Assembly: GCA_964242575.1 (NCBI GenBank)
Contig: CAXTCN010000001.1
Coordinates: 62,001-126,000, forward strand
Source: JANPPS01 sp964242575
GTDB lineage: Bacteria; Pseudomonadota; Alphaproteobacteria; Acetobacterales; Acetobacteraceae
Length of the DNA stretch: 64,000 nt
Direction: 5' to 3'
Shown here: one piece after another, positions 15,804-24,921 of the stretch
Layout: each line of letters opens with the position of its first letter
Numbering within the stretch: position 1 is the stretch's first letter
The notes under the pieces: generated by a model
Told to the model about the DNA's origin: nothing
The model's input: only the letters and a program-made list of their open reading frames with translations
Database searches by the model: none
Translations under genes and position numbers: made by a program

Positions 15804-17577
15804 CTTGCCTCGGCTCCCCTAAATAAGCCGCGATCACGTCCGGATGCGACAGCACGTCGCGCGGCGCGCCGTCCGCGATCCGCCGGCCGAAGTTCAGCAC
15901 GGTGATGTGGTCCGCGACCTGTTCAACGAGGTTCATGTCGTGGTCGACGATCAGGATGGTGAGCCCATGCCCTTTCAGCCGCCGGAGCAGCGCGCCAAGC
16001 TCCTGTTTCTCCGTGAGGTTCAACCCGGCCGCCGGCTCGTCCAGCAACACGACCGCCGGGCTGCCAGCCAGCGCCCGGGCAATCTCCACGTAACGCTGGT
16101 GCCCGTAGGACAGCGCGCCCACCAACCGGTTCGCATCCGCGCGCAACCCTACGAAGTCGAGCGCCGCGAGCGCGCGGGCCACCACTTCGGCCGGCTGCTC
16201 GGCGATGTCGTTGCCGGGCCGCTCGGCGCCGACCATCACGTTCTCCAGCACCGTCATGCCACGGAACACGCGGATGTTCTGGAACGTGCGGGCCAGGCCG
16301 GCGCGGGTGCGCTCATGCGGCGCAGTCGCGGTCACATCCTGCCCAGCCAGCGTAATCCGGCCGGCAGTGGGGCGGTACAGCCCGGTCGCCACGTTGATGA
16401 AGGTGCTTTTGCCCGAGCCGTTCGGGCCGATCAGCGCGTGCACCGTGCCCTGCCGCACCACCATATCAACGCCGTCCAGCGCCTTCAGGCCGCCGAAGTG
16501 CTTGGCCAGGCCGTCGATCCGCAGCGCCTCCGCCTGCGTCGCCACCCCGCGCGCGCTCAGCAGCGGCAGCGGCGTCACGTCGCCCGTGACCGGCGGCCCG
16601 TCGCGGCGCAGGCGGTTGGCGACGAAGCCCCACAACCCGTCTGGCAGGAACACCATAATCAGGATGACCGCCGCGCCATACACCGCGAGATAGACTTGGC
16701 GCAGGAAGCGCAGCCACTCCGGCAGGATCACCAGCAGCCCGGTGCCCAGCAAGGCCCCGAACGGCGACTGCACCCCGCCCAGCAGCGCCATGGTCAGCAG
16801 CACGATGCTTTCGGCGAACGCGAACTGGTCCGGGCTGATGTAGGCGAACGCGCCCGCGAACAGCCCGCCGCCCAGCCCGCCCAGCAACGCGGAGATGCCG
16901 AACGCCAGCACCTTGGTGCGCAGCACGTCGATGCCGCAGGTGCTGGCGGCGATCTCGTTGTCCCGCACCGCCTGCATCGCCCGGCCGAGCCGCGTGGTCT
17001 TGAGCCGCCAGATGTACCAGGTGACGCACACTAGCGTGACCAGGCACAACGCCAGGAACTGGTTGCCTTGGTCCAGCCGCAGCCCCGGCACGCTGGGCCG
17101 CGGCACGCCGCGCACGCCGTCCGGCCCGTGCGTCAGGCCGATCCAGTTGTTCAGCACCAGCGTCAGGATTTGCTGGAAGCTGATGGTGACCATAGCGAGG
17201 TAGTGCCCGCCCAGCCGCAAGCTCGCGAAGCCGAGCAGCACTCCGAACACCGTCGCCACCACGATGCCGGCGATCAGCGACACGAAGAACGGCAGGCCGT
17301 AATCGACGGTGCCGAGCGCCACGCCATAAGCGCCCAGCCCGAAGAACGCCGCCTGCGCCAGCGAGATTTGCCCACAGTAGCCCAGCACCACCACGAGCCC
17401 GGCCACCGCCACCGCATAGGTCGCGGCCTGCATGAAGATGTTGAGCGTGTAGCCCGACTGCGGCACCACGGTGGACACCGCGAGCACGCCGATAATGGTC
17501 GCCGCCAACGCCGGCAATCCGCGCCAGGACCGCGCCTGCAACACGGTCGGCGCGGCGAGCAGGGTGGTCGTGCTCAT
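15790..17577 (-). CDS. livM/livG: Fused permease-ATPase LivM-LivG of a branched-chain amino-acid-type ABC transporter
   Basis: This 595-residue protein joins two usual subunits. Residues 1 to about 330 form the LivM permease with roughly ten hydrophobic segments, including the loop CGQISLAQAAFFGLGAYG. A linker follows, and from residue 350 comes LivG with Walker A IGPNGSGKSTFINVATG, signature LSYGHQRYVEIARALAG, and Walker B VVLLDEPAAGLN. The fusion fixes permease and ATPase at one-to-one. It starts within the livH stop (ATGA at 17574-17577). Such fusions occur in several proteobacteria. The substrate may be branched-chain amino acids, urea or another amide; the ATPase alone cannot tell. Confidence 0.93.
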   Translation of the reverse strand: MSTTTLLAAPTVLQARSWRGLPALAATIIGVLAVSTVVPQSGYTLNIFMQAATYAVAVAGLVVVLGYCGQISLAQAAFFGLGAYGVALGTVDYGLPFFVSLIAGIVVATVFGVLLGFASLRLGGHYLAMVTISFQQILTLVLNNWIGLTHGPDGVRGVPRPSVPGLRLDQGNQFLALCLVTLVCVTWYIWRLKTTRLGRAMQAVRDNEIAASTCGIDVLRTKVLAFGISALLGGLGGGLFAGAFAYISPDQFAFAESIVLLTMALLGGVQSPFGALLGTGLLVILPEWLRFLRQVYLAVYGAAVILIMVFLPDGLWGFVANRLRRDGPPVTGDVTPLPLLSARGVATQAEALRIDGLAKHFGGLKALDGVDMVVRQGTVHALIGPNGSGKSTFINVATGLYRPTAGRITLAGQDVTATAPHERTRAGLARTFQNIRVFRGMTVLENVMVGAERPGNDIAEQPAEVVARALAALDFVGLRADANRLVGALSYGHQRYVEIARALAGSPAVVLLDEPAAGLNLTEKQELGALLRRLKGHGLTILIVDHDMNLVEQVADHITVLNFGRRIADGAPRDVLSHPDVIAAYLGEPRQDAAA

Positions 17578-18449
17578 GCCTTCTCCGCGATTTTCTCGCC
17601 GAACAACCCCTGCGGCCTGACCAGCAGGAACAGCAGCAGCAGGCCGAATGCCAGCGCGTCCTTGTAGGGCACCGAGATGTAGGCCGCCCCGAAGGTCTCG
17701 ACGATGCCGAGCGCCAACCCGCCCAGGATTGCGCCGGGGATGTTGCCGAAGCCGCCGATGATGTTGGCCGCGAACGCCTTCAAGGAAATCAGCGCCCCCA
17801 TGCCGACCGACACGAACAGCACCGGCGCCACCAGGATGCCCGCCAGCCCGCCCAGCGCCGCGCTGTAGCCGAACGTGATCAGGATCATGACCGCAACCGG
17901 AATGCCGAGCAGGCTGGCCATCTCTTTGTCCTGGCTGGTGGCTTGCAGCTTCTTGCCCAGCAGGGTCTTCTCAAAAATCAGGTATTGCAGCAGCACCATG
18001 GCCGTGGCGGCGACAATGATGGCCAAGTACTGCGAATCCATGAACACGCCGCCGACCTCGAAGCCCGGGTTGTCGAACAGGTTCGGCAACACCTCCGGGC
18101 TTGGCCCGTACGCCGCCAGCACGAAGTTGGACAGGAATATGCTGGCGCCGATCGTGCTGATGATCACCGGCAACTGTCCCCGGTGCCGCAGCGGCCAATA
18201 GGTCGCCCCGGCGAACAGGAGGCCGAACCCGGCCATCACGACCACCGAGATCAGCAACGCCAGCAAGTACGGCACGCCCAGCCCGGTTGCTAGGATGACC
18301 ATCAGGTACGCGCCAAGCATGGAGAACTCGCCCTGCGCGAAGTTCACCACGCTGGCGGCGCGGATCAGCAGCACGAAGCCGAGCGCCACCAGGGCGTAAA
18401 TTGCGCCGATGCCCAGGCCGGTGAACAGCAGTTGCGGGATAAGCTCCAC
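17574..18449 (-). CDS. livH: Branched-chain amino-acid ABC transporter permease LivH
   Basis: This 291-residue inner-membrane permease has about eight hydrophobic segments. The N terminus (LLFTGLGIGAIYALVALGF) and the conserved loop RAASVVNFAQGEFSMLGAY mark LivH. The segment KAFAANIIGGFGNIPGAILGG matches the conserved coupling region near the C terminus. The start lies two bases after the substrate-binding-protein stop, and the end overlaps livMG, consistent with one operon livK-H-MG-F. Confidence 0.95.
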   Translation of the reverse strand: MELIPQLLFTGLGIGAIYALVALGFVLLIRAASVVNFAQGEFSMLGAYLMVILATGLGVPYLLALLISVVVMAGFGLLFAGATYWPLRHRGQLPVIISTIGASIFLSNFVLAAYGPSPEVLPNLFDNPGFEVGGVFMDSQYLAIIVAATAMVLLQYLIFEKTLLGKKLQATSQDKEMASLLGIPVAVMILITFGYSAALGGLAGILVAPVLFVSVGMGALISLKAFAANIIGGFGNIPGAILGGLALGIVETFGAAYISVPYKDALAFGLLLLFLLVRPQGLFGEKIAEKA

Positions 18450-18451
18450 AG

Positions 18452-19594
18452 CTAATCCCTGATTTCGATGCGCCGGTCGAACACGATTTTGCCGCCCTCG
18501 TTCCTCACGACGTTGTAGCCGCGCAGCCCATCGCCCTTGTCGTCGAAGTTGTACTCGCCCTCTGCCCCGGGGAAACCCCGGATCGCGGCCAAGGCGGCGC
18601 GGAGTTTCTCAGGCTCGGTGCCTCCCGCGTCGGCGATGGCCTTGGCCAGCAGGCTCACCGCGTCGAACGTCCAGGACGCTTGGTTGTCCGGGATAGCCTT
18701 GTACAGCGCCTGATAGCGCTCGGCGAACGCCTTGGACGCGGGGGTCGCGTCCACCGCGTAGTCCGCGACGCCGTAGGTGCCATGCAACGCCGGACCCGCA
18801 AGGCTCAGCGCCGTGGTATTCACGATGGACGGCGAGCCGACCCACGGGATACGCACGCCCAACTGCCGCAGTTGCCGCGCGAAGATGCCGAGGTCGCCCT
18901 CGAACGTGAAGTAGCTCGACACGATGTCGGCGCCGGACTGCCGCACCGCAAGCACCACGGCGGTGTAGTCGGACGCCTGGTTGGTGTAGCCCTGCATCAG
19001 CACCGGCGTGATGCCCTTGGCCTTCAACGCGGCCTCAAGCGCCTTTGACCCGTTGCTGCCGAACGCGTCCGTCGAGTGCACCACCGCCCACTTCTGTTTC
19101 TTGAGCTCGCCCAAGCCAAACTCGGCGATTACCTTGGCGGAGAACGAGTCGTTCGGACGGCAGCGGAACAGCCACTTGTTGCCCTGCTGCGTGAGCGTCG
19201 GGTCGGTGCCGCCGAACATCATCGGCTTCGCGGCCTTGAGCACGTCGGGCGCCATGGCCTGCACTTGGGTCGAGCGGATGGAGCCGATGAATGCGACGAT
19301 GTCCTCCTGCGCCGACAGCCGGCTGAACGCCAGCACCGCGCCGGGGTTGGTGGTTTGGTCGTCCTCGATCACCAGCTCCATCTTGCGGCCGAGCACGCCC
19401 TTCTCGTTGACCGCCTCCAGCGCTTGCATGGCGCCCTGCCGCGCGAACTTGCCGCTCTCGGCGGCCGGGCCGGTGGTGGGGGAGACCATGCCGATCTTGA
19501 TCGGACCCGCCTGGGCGCGTGCCGAACGGGGCAGGGCGGCCAGGGCCGCGGCCGAAACCGCGAGGCCGCGCCGGGTCAGGTTGCTAGCTGTCAC
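18452..19594 (-). CDS. Periplasmic substrate-binding protein of the Liv-type ABC transporter
   Basis: This 380-residue type I binding protein delivers the ligand to LivH/LivM. The GTG at 19594 is chosen because GGGAGA lies seven bases upstream and the protein then begins with a short basic N-region and hydrophobic stretch (TRRGLAVSAAALAALPRSARA), a signal peptide that may use the Tat route because of its Arg pair. The mature part opens PIKIGMVSPTTGPAAESGK, the typical ligand-binding start, and contains IEDDQTTNPGAVLAFSRL. It heads the importer operon. Ligand identity is not readable; amino acids or amides are the usual cargo. Confidence 0.92.
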   Translation of the reverse strand: MTASNLTRRGLAVSAAALAALPRSARAQAGPIKIGMVSPTTGPAAESGKFARQGAMQALEAVNEKGVLGRKMELVIEDDQTTNPGAVLAFSRLSAQEDIVAFIGSIRSTQVQAMAPDVLKAAKPMMFGGTDPTLTQQGNKWLFRCRPNDSFSAKVIAEFGLGELKKQKWAVVHSTDAFGSNGSKALEAALKAKGITPVLMQGYTNQASDYTAVVLAVRQSGADIVSSYFTFEGDLGIFARQLRQLGVRIPWVGSPSIVNTTALSLAGPALHGTYGVADYAVDATPASKAFAERYQALYKAIPDNQASWTFDAVSLLAKAIADAGGTEPEKLRAALAAIRGFPGAEGEYNFDDKGDGLRGYNVVRNEGGKIVFDRRIEIRD

Positions 19595-19670
19595 CGTGTT
19601 TCTCCCATGCGTCCGGTTCCCTCGACCGTATTGGCACGGATACGAACACAAGGCCGCCCGAGCGGCAAGC

Positions 19671-21065
19671 TCAAGCGGCGCGGACCGCAATCGCCACGTC
19701 CGCCGCCATGGACGGCACGCTGATCCGGTGCGCTGCCCCCTCCGGCCTGACCGTGGCGCATCCGGCCACGGCGCCCGCCGTGGTGTTCCAAAGCGTCGCC
19801 CGGTATTGGCCCGACGCCAGCCCCGGCACCAGGACCGACACCGGCTGGCGCGGTGCCGGGTCCACCCGGCCGTCATGCAGCAACGGCCGGGTCCGCAGCA
19901 GCCACAGCACCGCCTGCCGCGCGTCGCCGCAGCCGAAGCAGGCCACGTCCGGATCGCTGCACGCCAGCGTCGTGTTCAGGATGCGCCGTTGGAACCGCGG
20001 CCAGTCCACCAATGGCAGGAAGCCTGCCAGCCCACGCTGCGCCGCCCGCATCCCCGGCGTCAGCGCGTGCGGGTTGCGGTTCGGCCAGCGCATCCCGCCG
20101 CCAGCGCCGCCGGACGCGAGGTGCGCCCACTGCATGTGCCGGAAGTACTCATCGTCAAAGGCCTCCGGCAACGTCGCGCCGTGGTCCTTGAAGGTGTGGA
20201 TCGGCCCATGCTCGCTCTCGAAGAACGGCCGTTGGTCGGCGATTTCTGCCAGGGCCTCCCCCACCAACTGGCCCGCCGCCAGCGCCGGCGCGACCGTGTC
20301 CTGCGGAAAGTCGATGGTGCCCTCCTCGTAGAAGTGGTTGTTGGCGAAATCGAGCGCCGGATGCCGGAACACCGGCTCGTTCAGCCATGGCTTCCAATGC
20401 AGCTCCGGCCCGAACACCGAGACGCATTGCGGGTGCGCCCGGCCATGCGCCCGCCGCTCCACGTCGCGTAAATAGGGGCCGACATCGCCGATGTAGTCCT
20501 CAAAGCAGCCAGGCCGGTCCTCGCCCTGCACCGGATGCATTTCGTTCCACAGGTCCCACGCGAACAGCGCGCCGCTGCCCCCCCAGCGCTCGGCGGCGAA
20601 CCGCAGCCGTGCCTTGATTAGCGCCCGGGTGTCCGGGCACACCATGAGCCGGGTGCGCGCGGTACAGGGGCCGCCGTTCGCGGAGTTGTATGGGTGCAGG
20701 TCCCAGCGCACCCAGTGGAAGTAGGTGTCGAGCGGCGTCAGCAGGACGCGCAGCCCGGCCGCTTCGACCAAGCGGAACAGGTCGTCCCACGCCTGCACCA
20801 TGACTGGGTTGAACACCCCGGCCGGCTGCTCGAAGAAGTGCTCGCCGGTCTGGGCGTACTCCAGCATGAAGCGCAGGCAGGTGACGCCGCTGCCGCGCAG
20901 CCGGGCCAGATGCCGCTCGACGCTGCCCAGGTCCTGCTGGTGCAGCACGCCGCGGAACTCGACCCAACTGATTGCGTCGTTCTGGCCTATCGGGGTCCAG
21001 GGCGCGCCATGCTCGTCGACGAAATACGGCGCGCCCGGAGCGCACCCGATCCAAGCCAGGCTCAT
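19671..21065 (-). CDS. Glycoside hydrolase-like protein (clan A, cellulase/mannanase type)
   Basis: This 464-residue protein looks like a (beta/alpha)8 retaining glycosidase. The acid/base region FAWDLWNEMHP (Glu175) and the nucleophile region RPFFESEHGPIHTF (Glu283 or Glu285) are spaced as in GH5-like enzymes. The N terminus reads APYFVDEHGAPWTPIGQN, similar to the first strand of such domains. The last 100 residues may form a small beta domain. There is no signal peptide, so the enzyme should be cytoplasmic, unlike most cellulases. It overlaps the pyruvate kinase stop as ATGA and is therefore coupled to pyk. The substrate is unknown. Confidence 0.75.
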   Translation of the reverse strand: MSLAWIGCAPGAPYFVDEHGAPWTPIGQNDAISWVEFRGVLHQQDLGSVERHLARLRGSGVTCLRFMLEYAQTGEHFFEQPAGVFNPVMVQAWDDLFRLVEAAGLRVLLTPLDTYFHWVRWDLHPYNSANGGPCTARTRLMVCPDTRALIKARLRFAAERWGGSGALFAWDLWNEMHPVQGEDRPGCFEDYIGDVGPYLRDVERRAHGRAHPQCVSVFGPELHWKPWLNEPVFRHPALDFANNHFYEEGTIDFPQDTVAPALAAGQLVGEALAEIADQRPFFESEHGPIHTFKDHGATLPEAFDDEYFRHMQWAHLASGGAGGGMRWPNRNPHALTPGMRAAQRGLAGFLPLVDWPRFQRRILNTTLACSDPDVACFGCGDARQAVLWLLRTRPLLHDGRVDPAPRQPVSVLVPGLASGQYRATLWNTTAGAVAGCATVRPEGAAHRISVPSMAADVAIAVRAA

Positions 21066-22495
21066 TTAATCTGGGCGACTCGCAGCGCGTTGGTGGTCCC
21101 TGGCTGGTTGAACGGCACTCCAGCGGTCACCACGATCTCCTGCCCAACTGTGGCAAACCCCTCGGTCCGCGCAATCCGCACGGCGCGGTTCACCGTGTCC
21201 GTCATGGTGTGCGTCTCTGGCGACACCACCGCGTGCACGCCCCACACCACCGCCAGCCGCCGCGCCGTCGTGAGGCTCGTGGTCAGGCCCAGCACCGGGC
21301 AGTCCGGACGCTCCCGCGCCACCCGCAGCGCCGTGCTGCCGCCCAGCGTGTAGGCGGCGATCGCGGCCGCGCCGATGGTGTGCGCCACCTGTCGGCTGGC
21401 GCTGGCAATAGCGGAGGCCGAGCTGCGTTCCGGCGCCGGCCGGCTGGTGTCGGTGATGCTGCGCCAGCCCGGGTCCCGCTCCACGCGCTCCACGATCCGG
21501 TCCATGATGTTGACCGCCTCGTACGGATACTGCCCAGCCGCCGTCTCCGCGCTCAGCATCACCGCGTCCGCCCCGTCGAACACCGCGGTCGCCACGTCGG
21601 ACGCCTCTGCCCGGGTCGGCGCCGGGGCGGTTACCATGCTTTCCAGCATCTGGGTGGCTACGACCACCGGGATGCCCTGCTCCCGCGCGGCCCGGACAAT
21701 GCGTTTCTGCGCTAACGGAACCTCTTCTGGCGGCAGCTCCACGCCCAGGTCCCCGCGCGCGACCATGACCGCATCCGACAGCGCCATGATGGCGTCTAGG
21801 TTGTCCAGGCACTGCGGCTTTTCCATCTTGGTCATGATCCAAGCGCGCCCAGCGGCAATCTCCCGCGCCTCCATCACGTCCTCGGCCCGCTGCACGAACG
21901 ACAGCCCGATGTAGTCCACCCCGTGCGCCAAGGCGAAATCGAGGTCGATCCGGTCTTTTGTCGTGAGCGCAGGGATCGGCAGCGCCACGTCCGGCACATT
22001 TACCCCTTTGCGGTCCGAGAGCTGGCCGCCAGTGACCACTTCGGTCTCCAAGTGGTCCCCACGCACGTGCGACACGCGCAGCCGCAGCTTGCCGTCGTCC
22101 AGCAGCAGCGAGGTGCCGATCCCGGCCGCCTTGATGATCTCCGGATGCGGCAGCTCCACCCGGCGGCTGTCCCCCGGCACCGGCGAGAGGTCGAGCCGGA
22201 AGCCCTGGCCGGTTTGCAGCACGACGCGCCCACCCTGGAACCGCCCTACGCGCAGCTTCGGACCCTGCACGTCCGCCAGGATGCCGATTGGTCGCCCGGT
22301 TTGCTCTTCCAGCGCGCGGATCATGGCGATGCGGGCCAAATGGTCGTCATGCGTGCCGTGGCTGAAGTTGAGGCGGAACACGTCGGCGCCCGCCTGGAAC
22401 AGCCGCGCCAGCACCTCCGGCGACGAACTGGCCGGCCCGAGGGTTGCAATGATTTTGGTACGGCGGCGACGGCGCAGCTTCACACGGGCAGACAT
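21062..22495 (-). CDS. pyk: Pyruvate kinase
   Basis: The enzyme converts phosphoenolpyruvate and ADP to pyruvate and ATP. The protein has 477 residues, the usual length. Clear motifs are KIIATLGPASSSPEVLARL at the N terminus, VFRLNFSHGTHDDH, the active-site stretch IMTKMEKPQCLDNLDAIM, MVARGDLGVELPPEEVPLAQK, and SAETAAGQYPYEAV. The start has GGAGG upstream of ATG 22495. It is the first gene of a two-gene unit with the glycoside hydrolase-like gene. The 305-bp space to the divergent transporter holds its promoter. Confidence 0.96.
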   Translation of the reverse strand: MSARVKLRRRRRTKIIATLGPASSSPEVLARLFQAGADVFRLNFSHGTHDDHLARIAMIRALEEQTGRPIGILADVQGPKLRVGRFQGGRVVLQTGQGFRLDLSPVPGDSRRVELPHPEIIKAAGIGTSLLLDDGKLRLRVSHVRGDHLETEVVTGGQLSDRKGVNVPDVALPIPALTTKDRIDLDFALAHGVDYIGLSFVQRAEDVMEAREIAAGRAWIMTKMEKPQCLDNLDAIMALSDAVMVARGDLGVELPPEEVPLAQKRIVRAAREQGIPVVVATQMLESMVTAPAPTRAEASDVATAVFDGADAVMLSAETAAGQYPYEAVNIMDRIVERVERDPGWRSITDTSRPAPERSSASAIASASRQVAHTIGAAAIAAYTLGGSTALRVARERPDCPVLGLTTSLTTARRLAVVWGVHAVVSPETHTMTDTVNRAVRIARTEGFATVGQEIVVTAGVPFNQPGTTNALRVAQIK

Positions 22496-22800
22496 TCAGA
22501 CCCCTCCTTGATGGCCGGCCAGGTGCGGGCCGGACAGCGGGGCCGGTTTGGCCCATTCCATTCCATACCGCCCGGACCGACGCCAAGGCCAGTGGGGAGC
22601 GGCAACCGTCCGCATAAGGCCCCTTTTGCCAGCTTTCGATAGGTGAGCGGCAGTCCTTCTACATTGACTTATTTTGTAGAAAATGATTTAATATGTTTCA
22701 CGCAACTAATTCTGACAGTCTTGACACTGGTTGTGAAGGCGGTCAGGGGTTATTACGGGCTTAAAATCAATAAGCGGACAACGCTTAGTGGGAGGATAGT
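22496..22800. other. AT-rich intergenic region between pyk and the MHS transporter
   Basis: This 305-bp divergent spacer is GC-rich near pyk but clearly AT-rich from about 22660 to 22790, the lowest-GC stretch in this part of the window. It contains the promoter candidate at 22664-22692, a second TTGACA at 22730-22735, and the ribosome site GGGAGGATAGT for the transporter. No convincing gene lies in it. Confidence 0.6.
22664..22692 (+). promoter_or_regulatory. Candidate sigma-70 promoter for the MHS transporter
   Basis: TTGACT at 22664-22669 and TTTAAT at 22687-22692 are separated by exactly 17 bases. The match to TTGACA/TATAAT is good for this GC-rich genome. The leader to the ATG at 22801 would be about 100 bases, long enough for further control. 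Confidence 0.5.
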
Positions 22801-24522
22801 ATGTCTGAAGTTTCAGTCGCACCCGGAGCAGCGGTGCGGAACCGGCCCATGACGCGTGAAGAGAGGCGCGTCATTCTCGCCTCCTCGGCCGGCACGATCT
22901 TCGAATGGTATGACTTCTACCTGTACGGCTCACTTGCGGCGATCATCGGCGCGCAGTTCTTTTCGTCGTTCCCCGAGGCGACACGCAACGTGTTCGCCCT
23001 GCTGGCGTTCGCGGCCGGCTTCTTGGTGCGCCCGTTCGGCGCATTGGTGTTCGGACGCCTGGGCGATATGGTCGGGCGTAAGTACACCTTCCTGATCACT
23101 ATCTTAATCATGGGCTTCTCGACGTTCCTGGTCGGTTGCCTGCCTTCCTACGACTCCATTGGCGTGGCCGCGCCCATCATCCTGATCTCTCTGCGGATGC
23201 TGCAGGGGCTGGCGCTTGGCGGCGAGTACGGCGGGGCCGTCGTGTACGTGGCGGAACATGCGCCCAACCATCGCCGCGGCTATTACACCAGTTGGATTCA
23301 GACCACGGCGACGCTCGGCTTGCTGCTGTCCCTGTTGGTCATCCTGTCGATTCGCCTGGCGCTCGGCGAGGCCGAATTCGCGCGCTGGGGCTGGCGCATC
23401 CCGTTCCTGATTTCCGCCGGGCTGCTGGTGATTTCCGTGTGGATTCGGTTGCAAATGCACGAGAGCCCGGCCTTCACCAAAATGAAGGATGAGGGCACGC
23501 AGTCCAAGGCGCCGCTGTCCGAGGCATTCGGCCAGTGGAAAAACGCCAAGTTCGCGCTTATCGCCCTATTCGGCTTGGTGGCCGGGCAGGCAGTGGTTTG
23601 GTACACCGGGCAGTTCTACGCACTGTTTTTCATGCAAACCATCCTGCGGGTGGACCTGTTCACTGCCAACGTGCTGATTGCCTGGTCGCTTATTCTGGGC
23701 ACCGGCGGCTTCGTGCTGTTCGGCAGCTTGTCGGACCGTATCGGCCGCAAGCCAATCATCCTGGCGGGCTGCGCTATCGCAGCGCTGGTTTACTTTCCGC
23801 TATTCAAGGAACTGACCGCCACCGCCAACCCAGCGCTGGCCCGGGCGCAGGCGACCACCGCCGTCGTGGTCGTGGCGGACCCGGCCGACTGCTCGTTCCA
23901 GTTCAACCCGGTCGGCACGGCGAAGTTCACCAACTCCTGCGACATCGCCAAGGGCCTGCTGGCCCGCGCATCGGTCAGCTACACGGTCGAACCTAAGCCA
24001 GGCCAGTCCCCGGCCATCATCCGCGTCGGCAGCACGGAGTTCCCTGCCTACGACGCCGCCAAGCTGACCGGGGAGGCCGCTCGCACCACCCCGGCCGCCT
24101 ACACCAAATCGGTCACCGACAGTCTGACCGCCGCCGGCTACCCGGCCGCGAACAACGCCGAGATCGTGCGGGTCGGCGGGTTCTTTGACGTGTTCCGCGC
24201 CCAGCCAGCCATCTGCATCGGGTTGCTGACCGTGCTCGTGCTGCTGGTGACCATGGTCTACGGCCCGATCGCGGCGGCGCTGGCGGAGTTGTTCCCGACC
24301 CGCATCCGCTACACCTCCATGTCGCTGCCGTATCACATCGGCAACGGCTGGTTCGGCGGCCTGTTGCCGGCGACGGCGTTCGCCATGATCGCGCAGACCG
24401 GCGATATCTACTACGGCCTATGGTACCCAATCGTTATCGCTACCGCCACCGTGGTAATCGGCATCTTGCTGGTGCCCGAAACCAAGGACCGCGACTTGTT
24501 CGCCGACGCCAAGTCCGGCTGA
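22801..24522 (+). CDS. MFS transporter of the metabolite:H+ symporter (MHS) family
   Basis: This 573-residue inner-membrane carrier has the MHS opening signature TIFEWYDFYLYGSLAAIIG, then FGRLGDMVGRKYTF and ISLRMLQGLALGGEYGGAVV. The standard 12-helix fold is interrupted between about residues 340 and 465 by an extra soluble segment. It contains Cys364 and Cys380 within DCSFQFNPVGTAKFTNSCD, which could form a disulfide if the segment is periplasmic. The helices resume at ICIGLLTVLVLLVTMVYG. Relatives carry proline/betaine, citrate, shikimate or dicarboxylates; the substrate here is not readable. GGGAGG lies upstream of the ATG. Confidence 0.9.
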   Translation: MSEVSVAPGAAVRNRPMTREERRVILASSAGTIFEWYDFYLYGSLAAIIGAQFFSSFPEATRNVFALLAFAAGFLVRPFGALVFGRLGDMVGRKYTFLITILIMGFSTFLVGCLPSYDSIGVAAPIILISLRMLQGLALGGEYGGAVVYVAEHAPNHRRGYYTSWIQTTATLGLLLSLLVILSIRLALGEAEFARWGWRIPFLISAGLLVISVWIRLQMHESPAFTKMKDEGTQSKAPLSEAFGQWKNAKFALIALFGLVAGQAVVWYTGQFYALFFMQTILRVDLFTANVLIAWSLILGTGGFVLFGSLSDRIGRKPIILAGCAIAALVYFPLFKELTATANPALARAQATTAVVVVADPADCSFQFNPVGTAKFTNSCDIAKGLLARASVSYTVEPKPGQSPAIIRVGSTEFPAYDAAKLTGEAARTTPAAYTKSVTDSLTAAGYPAANNAEIVRVGGFFDVFRAQPAICIGLLTVLVLLVTMVYGPIAAALAELFPTRIRYTSMSLPYHIGNGWFGGLLPATAFAMIAQTGDIYYGLWYPIVIATATVVIGILLVPETKDRDLFADAKSG

Positions 24523-24533
24523 GCGCATGGGTC

Positions 24534-24558
24534 TGGCGCGCCGGGGTCCGGCGCGCCA
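24534..24558 (+). terminator. Strong hairpin after the MHS transporter
   Basis: A perfect 10-bp stem TGGCGCGCCG/CGGCGCGCCA (24534-24543 with 24549-24558) has a 5-base loop and is followed by a pyrimidine tract TCTTCCTCC. It lies 11 bases after the transporter stop and just before the ribosome site of the DUF1244 gene. Confidence 0.65.
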
Positions 24559-24584
24559 TCTTCCTCCAACACGGAGGATATCCC

Positions 24585-24878
24585 ATGGACGACGCCACCC
24601 GCACCGAGCTTGAAGCCGCCGCCTACCGCCGCCTGGTCGCGCACCTGCGTGAGCGTTCGGACGTGCAAAACATTGACCTTATGAACCTGGCCGGGTTCTG
24701 CCGGAACTGCCTGTCCCGCTGGTACCGCGAGGAAGCGGAGGCGCGCCATGTGCCAATGACCGATCCGGAGGCGCGGGAAGTGGTTTACGGCATGCCCTAC
24801 AAGGAATGGCAGGCGCTGCACCAGCGCGAGGCCACGGCGGAGCAAAAGGCCGCGTTCGCCGCCAACCCTGGACACTGA
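24585..24878 (+). CDS. DUF1244 family protein
   Basis: This 97-residue cytoplasmic protein matches DUF1244, a small conserved proteobacterial family. The core reads LVAHLRERSDVQNIDLMNLA, then GFCRNCLSRWYREEAE with two cysteines, and EAREVVYGMPYKEWQ. The ATG at 24585 has GGAGGA seven bases upstream. It is followed 43 bases later by gapR, and the two may share a transcript. No biochemical function is established. Confidence 0.85.
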   Translation: MDDATRTELEAAAYRRLVAHLRERSDVQNIDLMNLAGFCRNCLSRWYREEAEARHVPMTDPEAREVVYGMPYKEWQALHQREATAEQKAAFAANPGH

Positions 24879-24921
24879 CGGCTGGCCCCGCTAACTCGCG
24901 CGCCTGGCTTTTAAGGGTTTT

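Noticed and set aside
22643..22852. Short plus-strand frame (69 codons) in the AT-rich spacer before the transporter
   Set aside because: No ribosome site, overlaps the transporter start in another frame, and the hydrophobic stretch follows from the local base composition.
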